This document shows positions 59,227 through 64,000 of a stretch of 64,000 bases of DNA, piece after piece. The stretch's first letter is position 1. The number at the start of each line of letters is the position of its first letter. The stretch lies in contig CAYUQO010000003.1 of the NCBI GenBank assembly GCA_964446945.1, forward strand, positions 310,001 through 374,000. The letters run 5' to 3'. The position numbers were made by a program, and so were the translations under genes. The notes beneath the pieces were generated by a model. It was not told where the DNA came from and searched no databases. It worked only from the letters and a program-made list of their open reading frames with translations. The stretch comes from CAIYRG01 sp964446945. Its GTDB lineage: Bacteria > Pseudomonadota > Alphaproteobacteria > Micropepsales > Micropepsaceae.

Positions 59227-61863
59227 TCACCCGCCGGCGTCGGCCCTGTCGAATGTGAAGCGCAGCCCGGCCTGGCGGTCCAGCTCGATATGGACGGTGC
59301 GGAATTCCTCGCCTGCGGTCAGCCGCGACAGGATTTCGGTCGAAAGTTCCGGCAGCAGACTGTTTGTCAACAGATTGTCGATGGCGCGCGCGCCGGTATC
59401 GACTTCACTGCAGCGCGCCGCAATGGCGCCAACGACATTGGGCGCACAAGTGAGTTCGGCGCGGTAGGTATCCCAGAACCGCTCCTGCACGCGCGTGAGC
59501 TTCAACCGCACGATTTCCTGAAGTTGCGAATCGCCCAGTGGGTAATAGGGCACAACCACCAAGCGGCCGAGAAAAGCCGGTTTGAAGTGCCGCACAAGCT
59601 GCGGCCGGATGGCCTCGACCAGGCGGGCCGCCGGAACCGTCCGGCCACCCTGGACCATCTCGATGATGGTGTCGGAGCCGATATTGCAGGTGAGAAGGAT
59701 GGTCACGTTGCGGAAATTGACGATCTGACCTTCGCTGTCCTCGAGCAGGCCTTTGTCGAACACCTGATAGAAAAGCTCGAGCACGTCGGCGTGGGCTTTC
59801 TCGACCTCGTCCAGCAGAAGTACCGTGTACGGATTCCTGCGTACTGCCTCGGTCAGGACACCGCCCTTGCCGTATCCGACATAGCCCGGCGGGGCGCCCT
59901 TTAAGCCGGAAACGGAATGGGCCTCCTGATACTCTGACATGTTGACGGTGATCATGGTGCGTTCGCCGCCATACAGCAGATCGGCGAGCGTGACCGCGGT
60001 CTCCGTCTTTCCGACGCCGCTCGGCCCGGCGAGGAGAAATACGCCGGTTGGTTTGCCCGGTTCGCCGAGGTCGGCGTGATAGGTCTGCATGCGGCGGCAG
60101 ATAATGTCGAGCGCGGCATCCTGGCCGACGACCCGCTCGGCCATACGCTCCCTCAGGGTGCGGACGGTCTCGATCCGGTCGGTCAGCATCTTTCCGACGG
60201 GAATCCCGGTCCAGCCGGAGACCACGGATGCGACCGTCGGCCCGTCGACATGCGATGGCACCAGAGCCTGGCCATCCTGAAGCGATTCCAGCTCGAGCCG
60301 CACGCCTCCGAGCTGTGCCGCCAGCGATTTCACATCCTTGCCAGCGCCCGCGGATTCGATCTCCCGTTCCAGGTCGGTGAGACGCCGCGCCGTCGCGCGC
60401 TCCTGTTCCCATCGTGCCGTTATGCGATGCCGTTCATCCTCGCAGCGTGCCTGTTCTTCAAGCAGTCTCTCGATTCGCTCCGAATGGTCCTTGCCGGAAT
60501 ATTTCTCGCGCGAAAGCTGTTCGATTTCGGCAGAGATTTCTTCGCAGCGGCGGATCGCGTCCTGAAGGGCGGGGGGCTTGCTCGCCTGCGCAATCGCCAC
60601 CCGCGCGGCCGCCGTGTCGAGCAGGCTTACCGCCTTGTCGGGAAGCTGCCGTCCGGCGATATAGCGGTGCGACAACCGCACCGCCTCGGAGACCGCCTCA
60701 TCGAGGATGCGCACATTGTGGTGCTTTTCCAGTTTCGGCACGAGGCCGCGCAACATCGCGATGGCCGCCGGTTCGTCGGGCTCTTCGACCTTGATGACCT
60801 GAAAGCGGCGTGCCAGCGCCGGGTCTTTTTCGAAATATTTCTTGTATTCGGCCCAGGTGGTCGCGGCGATGGTCCGCAATTCCCCGCGCGCCAGCGCCGG
60901 TTTCAGCAGATTGGCCGCATCGCCCTGACCGGGTGCTGCGCCGGCCCCGATGATCGTATGGGCTTCATCGACAAACAGCACGATTGGGCGCGGCGAGTTG
61001 CGGACTTCCTCAATCACCTGCTTCAGGCGGTTCTCGAATTCGCCCTTGATGCCCGCGCCGGCCTGCAGCAGCCCGAGATCGAGATTGCGCACCTGGACCG
61101 GGCGCAAAGGCGCAGGAACATCGCCGGAAGCGATCCGCTGGGCAAATCCTTCAACGATGGCGGTTTTGCCCACGCCTGCTTCACCGGTCAGAATGGGATT
61201 ATTCTGGCGGCGGCGCATCAGCACATCGATGATCTGCCGCACTTCGGCATCACGGCCGATGATCGGATCGATGCGCCCCGACTGTGCTTCCGCCGTAAGG
61301 TCGACCGTGTACGCGTCCAGCGCCGGCGTCTTCGATGGGCCGGCAGCCGGGTTGCGAGCTGCTGTCGAGCCAGTCGTTTGGGACGATGTGTCGTCTGCCG
61401 ATCCCCGCACCAGTTCGGGCAGATCTTCGACCAGGCGGTTGCGGGGAATGGTCGCGAGAAGTGGCGCCGCTTCAAACAGCAGCGCGCGCAATGGTTCATC
61501 TTCCAGCAGCGCCAGCAGCACCGCGCCGGAGCGAATCGTCGGCTGGCCCAGGCGCAGCGACGAAGCCACCCAGGCGCGCTCGAAAAGCTGCAGCATTTGC
61601 GGCGAAAGACTCGGCGTGCGGCTGTTGCCGCGCCTGAACCGTTCGAGCGATTTGGTCAGTTGCGCCGACAGCGCACCGGCATCGACTTCGTAATAGCGCA
61701 ATATTCTCTGCAGATCGCCGTCCTGGATTTCCAGCAGCTTGATCAGCAGATGCTCGATTTCCACCGAGAACTGTGTCTGTGCGAGGCACAGTTCGGCAGC
61801 CTGTTCCAGCGCGCGCCGGGTTGGAGGATCGAGCTTTGAAATCAGCGATTTGATATCGGCCAT
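59227..61863 (-). CDS. tssH: T6SS sheath-disassembly ATPase ClpV (TssH)
   Basis: The 878-aa AAA+ unfoldase recycles contracted TssB/TssC sheaths. It has an N-domain (1-150: DIKSLISKLDPPTRRALEQ), a first AAA+ module with Walker A GEAGVGKT (227-234) and LFVDEAHTI, a coiled-coil middle part (about 400-530), and a second module with GPSGVGKTETA and LLLDEVEKAH. ATG 61863 was chosen to match the usual short N-terminus; a GTG four codons earlier is possible. The gene lies 56 bases after the unknown 551-aa gene and one base before vgrG. Confidence 0.93.
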   Translation of the reverse strand: MADIKSLISKLDPPTRRALEQAAELCLAQTQFSVEIEHLLIKLLEIQDGDLQRILRYYEVDAGALSAQLTKSLERFRRGNSRTPSLSPQMLQLFERAWVASSLRLGQPTIRSGAVLLALLEDEPLRALLFEAAPLLATIPRNRLVEDLPELVRGSADDTSSQTTGSTAARNPAAGPSKTPALDAYTVDLTAEAQSGRIDPIIGRDAEVRQIIDVLMRRRQNNPILTGEAGVGKTAIVEGFAQRIASGDVPAPLRPVQVRNLDLGLLQAGAGIKGEFENRLKQVIEEVRNSPRPIVLFVDEAHTIIGAGAAPGQGDAANLLKPALARGELRTIAATTWAEYKKYFEKDPALARRFQVIKVEEPDEPAAIAMLRGLVPKLEKHHNVRILDEAVSEAVRLSHRYIAGRQLPDKAVSLLDTAAARVAIAQASKPPALQDAIRRCEEISAEIEQLSREKYSGKDHSERIERLLEEQARCEDERHRITARWEQERATARRLTDLEREIESAGAGKDVKSLAAQLGGVRLELESLQDGQALVPSHVDGPTVASVVSGWTGIPVGKMLTDRIETVRTLRERMAERVVGQDAALDIICRRMQTYHADLGEPGKPTGVFLLAGPSGVGKTETAVTLADLLYGGERTMITVNMSEYQEAHSVSGLKGAPPGYVGYGKGGVLTEAVRRNPYTVLLLDEVEKAHADVLELFYQVFDKGLLEDSEGQIVNFRNVTILLTCNIGSDTIIEMVQGGRTVPAARLVEAIRPQLVRHFKPAFLGRLVVVPYYPLGDSQLQEIVRLKLTRVQERFWDTYRAELTCAPNVVGAIAARCSEVDTGARAIDNLLTNSLLPELSTEILSRLTAGEEFRTVHIELDRQAGLRFTFDRADAGG

Positions 61864-61919
61864 TTGTACCGGCACCCCGATGAAATGCGATCAGTCGCCG
61901 TTCATTGTATATGGAGAAG

Positions 61920-63575
61920 CTATGCGCCGAGAAATGCGCCGAGCCGTTGCCATTTTGACATTGTCGGCTCCGCATGGCTTTTCCCGCCTTGCCCATGTTT
62001 TCCGCAGGCATGGTCCAGCAGTTTTGCGACGAATGGGTCGCGCGAACTGAAAATAAATCCGGAATCCTTCAGATATCGTGCGCTCCAATACTTTAGATTG
62101 TTGAAGTACTCGGCTCCGGCATGGAACGCATCGTTCGACACCGTCGTCGTCGCGCTCTCGAACATCCGCATCATCTGCATCAGGTCGCCGCATATGCCGC
62201 TGTTCAGCGTCAGCATCGCGACGCACGGGCACGAATCGCACCACTCCTCGAACTGTTCGGTGAATGCCTTACGGTTGGTCACGAGGCTGCCAGGTTTTGG
62301 AAACGCGCATTCCCGGGTTCTTCCAACTTCATCGGGCACGTGAACGATCCACTTGCACTCTGCATACAGCCGCCTCGCCTGTGCGAAGATTATTTTCATC
62401 TTCAGGGATTCGTACAAGCGGTACACCGCTTTGGTGATGAATTCGATCGCAGCTGCAATGATCTCACCGAGCGCCGCCGCGCCGAGCGACACGGCGATGA
62501 GCCCGGCGCGCATGCCGCCCTTCAGGGCCGAAAACAGGCCTTTGCCGATCGCCCATTTCATCTGACTTTCAATTGTATCGGCCAGAATCTGGGGGTGGCC
62601 GCTCTGGATATCGAATTTTTTCTTCAGCATGTGCTGCTGAACGATGGGGCCGGCCGCGGCAGCTGCTTTGGCCACGCCCTGGGTGATGTCCGTCAGCGCA
62701 CCTACGATGGGCAAACCGTTCACCATGACGTACTTCGTCGCGGCCTTGACGATCGACAGAATCACCGTCTCGCTCAGCGAAACAGTGGTACGTTCGTTCT
62801 GCGCCATCCAGTTGACCGCCTTGCGCGCGTATTTCATCAGTGTACCTTCGGTCTCCTGCTCGGCTTTCCGCTCCGGCGTCCCGGCTTTTGTCGCGGGGTT
62901 TTTGCCTGCATCGAGCAGGGCGTCGATTCTCGCCCATGCGGCGGGGGTGACATACTTCGGCTTTTTCTTGCCAAACTTGGCCCTGCCTTTGTCCACAATC
63001 GCGCTGGAAGCGGCGCTGACCACCGCCGTTGTGGTCGTGGTGAACCCCGCCACGGCCTGACCTGTTTCGTCAGCCGATGAAATGGCCGGCGAATAGTCGG
63101 CCGTGACATTGCTCACCACCGACATGCTCCCCTCAAGGAATACCTTCAGGTAATCGGCGCTGGCGTCGGTGTTCGCCAGCAGGTACAGAACTCCCAGCCG
63201 GGTCTGATCCGCATCGCTCAAGAGCGCCTGTTGGGCCCGAGTACTGGGGTTCAACATCAGCTTTGCGATTCGCGCGCGATCGTCCGCAGCGATCTGTTCC
63301 TCGGTCCGGTTGCCGATCTGCATCTTCACCAGATCGTGGACCTGCTTCATCTTGCCCTTGCTTTTGACGTTCCGCTCGATCCTGCTCCAGTCCGCTGTGT
63401 TGTGCCGGGCAAGATAGTTGTCCAACGCCTGTTTCAGGATCATCGCGTTGCCGAGGCTTTTGTCGAAAAAATATTCTTTGTACGCCTTGTCAATATCGAT
63501 GAGGTCGCTGTGGCGTTTGCCAATGGTGACGGCTGTGAGCTTCACCCACTCTTCGGGTCTCACGAGAATCGGCAT
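61920..63575 (-). CDS. Unknown 551-aa protein encoded between tssG and tssH
   Basis: I do not recognise this protein. ATG 63575 follows GGGAGG. Residues 1-140 are charged and helical (MPILVRPEEWVKLTAV start). Residues about 270-420 hold three or four strongly hydrophobic stretches (TVSLSETVILSIVKAA, GLPIVGALTDITQGVAKAAAA, GMRAGLIAVSLGAAALGEII). A soluble C-terminus (about 440-551) has a cysteine cluster EWCDSCPCVAM, then GICGDLMQMMRMFES and a basic tail. There is no signal peptide. Position in the T6SS operon suggests a secreted effector, perhaps pore-forming, or an accessory part. No catalytic motif is seen. Confidence 0.7.
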   Translation of the reverse strand: MPILVRPEEWVKLTAVTIGKRHSDLIDIDKAYKEYFFDKSLGNAMILKQALDNYLARHNTADWSRIERNVKSKGKMKQVHDLVKMQIGNRTEEQIAADDRARIAKLMLNPSTRAQQALLSDADQTRLGVLYLLANTDASADYLKVFLEGSMSVVSNVTADYSPAISSADETGQAVAGFTTTTTAVVSAASSAIVDKGRAKFGKKKPKYVTPAAWARIDALLDAGKNPATKAGTPERKAEQETEGTLMKYARKAVNWMAQNERTTVSLSETVILSIVKAATKYVMVNGLPIVGALTDITQGVAKAAAAAGPIVQQHMLKKKFDIQSGHPQILADTIESQMKWAIGKGLFSALKGGMRAGLIAVSLGAAALGEIIAAAIEFITKAVYRLYESLKMKIIFAQARRLYAECKWIVHVPDEVGRTRECAFPKPGSLVTNRKAFTEQFEEWCDSCPCVAMLTLNSGICGDLMQMMRMFESATTTVSNDAFHAGAEYFNNLKYWSARYLKDSGFIFSSRDPFVAKLLDHACGKHGQGGKSHAEPTMSKWQRLGAFLGA

Positions 63576-63605
63576 TGCGTACCTCCCAAAATTTCCAGCC
63601 AGGAC

Positions 63606-64000
63606 TCATCGGCTCCAGGCATTGGCCATTTGCCTGGGCGACGACACTCTGATTTCTCCGGGGGCCGCGGGCTGTTTGCCGGCGAGAAAACTGAGCCAGC
63701 CCAGTTTCGTCCCGTGGCTTGCTCCCAGCCGCGCCTGCGGAATTTCTCCCGGATCGAGCAGCAAGCGGTATTCCGGCACGAGCGGCGTTCCAAGATAGAA
63801 ACCCACGAGGTCCGCAAGCTGCCTGTGGGCCGTCCCGTCGGGCAGCAGCGACTTGAACTGGGCCAACGTCAGAGGGCCGAGCGCAATCCGGATCGTCGAC
63901 TGTTCATTCCAGACGCGGCGTCCCAGAACGGCTTCGCCGCCCAGACGCGCGTTGTGGCCGGATTGGCCAAGACGCATTTGTTCGGATGCATCCAGTTCGA
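63606..64000 (-). CDS. tssG: T6SS baseplate protein TssG, 5' end outside window
   Basis: The C-terminal 130 residues of TssG (ImpH/VasB) are present; the frame is open to the last base (ELDASEQMRLGQSG), so the start lies beyond the window. Typical marks are NARLGGEAVLGRRVWNEQST, IALGPLTLAQFKSLLPDG, LVGFYLGTPLVPEYRLLLD in part, and LGWLSFLAG. TssG with TssE, TssF and TssK forms the baseplate wedge. The stop is 30 bases before the unknown 551-aa gene, so further T6SS genes should lie to the right of the window. Confidence 0.88.
   Translation of the reverse strand, partial: ELDASEQMRLGQSGHNARLGGEAVLGRRVWNEQSTIRIALGPLTLAQFKSLLPDGTAHRQLADLVGFYLGTPLVPEYRLLLDPGEIPQARLGASHGTKLGWLSFLAGKQPAAPGEIRVSSPRQMANAWSR

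Noticed and set aside
60076..61839. Plus-strand frame of 587 codons opposite clpV
   Set aside because: The antisense of a conserved AAA+ gene with intact Walker motifs; the translation has no recognisable domain.

Overview
The window looks like a chromosomal segment of an alphaproteobacterium. It is GC-rich with dense operons and ATGA or TTGA stop/start overlaps. It carries TonB receptors of the sphingomonad/Caulobacter/Rhizomicrobium kind, small genes of a type seen in Hyphomicrobiales, and a CTAGAGCG-bounded palindromic repeat of a rhizobial kind. Assignment below class is inference. I found no rRNA, tRNA, CRISPR array, insertion sequence or integrase.

Layout. (1) 1-8.7 kb, + strand: a catabolic operon with hydantoinase B (cut by the window start), a beta-hydroxyacid dehydrogenase, a SsuABC/TauABC-type ABC importer, a Tat-exported amidohydrolase, a TPR/2-oxoglutarate oxygenase fusion and a maleate isomerase/Asp-Glu racemase homologue. 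(2) 8.7-13.6 kb: a sparse islet between two identical 43-bp direct repeats, one inside piuC and one in a piuC scrap. It carries rpsU, cspA, a ribosome-modulation-factor-like gene with a TTG start, a secreted protein of seven C-x10-C repeats and small unknowns. (3) 13.6-29 kb, - strand: piuC, three paralogous TonB-dependent receptors, two paralogous secreted YVTN beta-propellers and a diheme cytochrome c. Several have their own terminator, and each receptor gene has the same GTGCC/GGCAC hairpin just before its Shine-Dalgarno. (4) 29-37 kb: a tripartite RND efflux operon divergent from an OmpR/HAMP-kinase two-component system.

(5) 37-55 kb: a catabolic island. One - strand operon holds two alpha/beta hydrolases, a luciferase-like flavin monooxygenase, two AAHS-type MFS permeases, a glucokinase homologue with an altered sugar-binding residue and a Bug-type binding protein. 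It is divergent from two overlapping IclR regulator genes. Nearby are an amidohydrolase-2, a SemiSWEET, a fumarylacetoacetase-family enzyme, a VOC-Bug-BKACE operon, two lectin-fold secreted proteins and a DUF3311/solute-symporter pair. Together these suggest uptake and ring or side-chain breakdown of small organic acids or aromatic compounds; the substrate cannot be read from sequence. (6) 55-64 kb, - strand: a SPOR protein, then part of a type VI secretion cluster read as tssG (cut by the window end), an unknown 551-aa gene, tssH/clpV, vgrG, a MORN/YwqK-like gene and a DUF4280 PAAR-like gene.

Best candidates for something undescribed are the unknown gene and the MORN gene inside the T6SS cluster, the shared leader hairpin of the receptor genes, the repeat-bounded islet of translation and stress genes, and the receptor/propeller/cytochrome neighbourhood.
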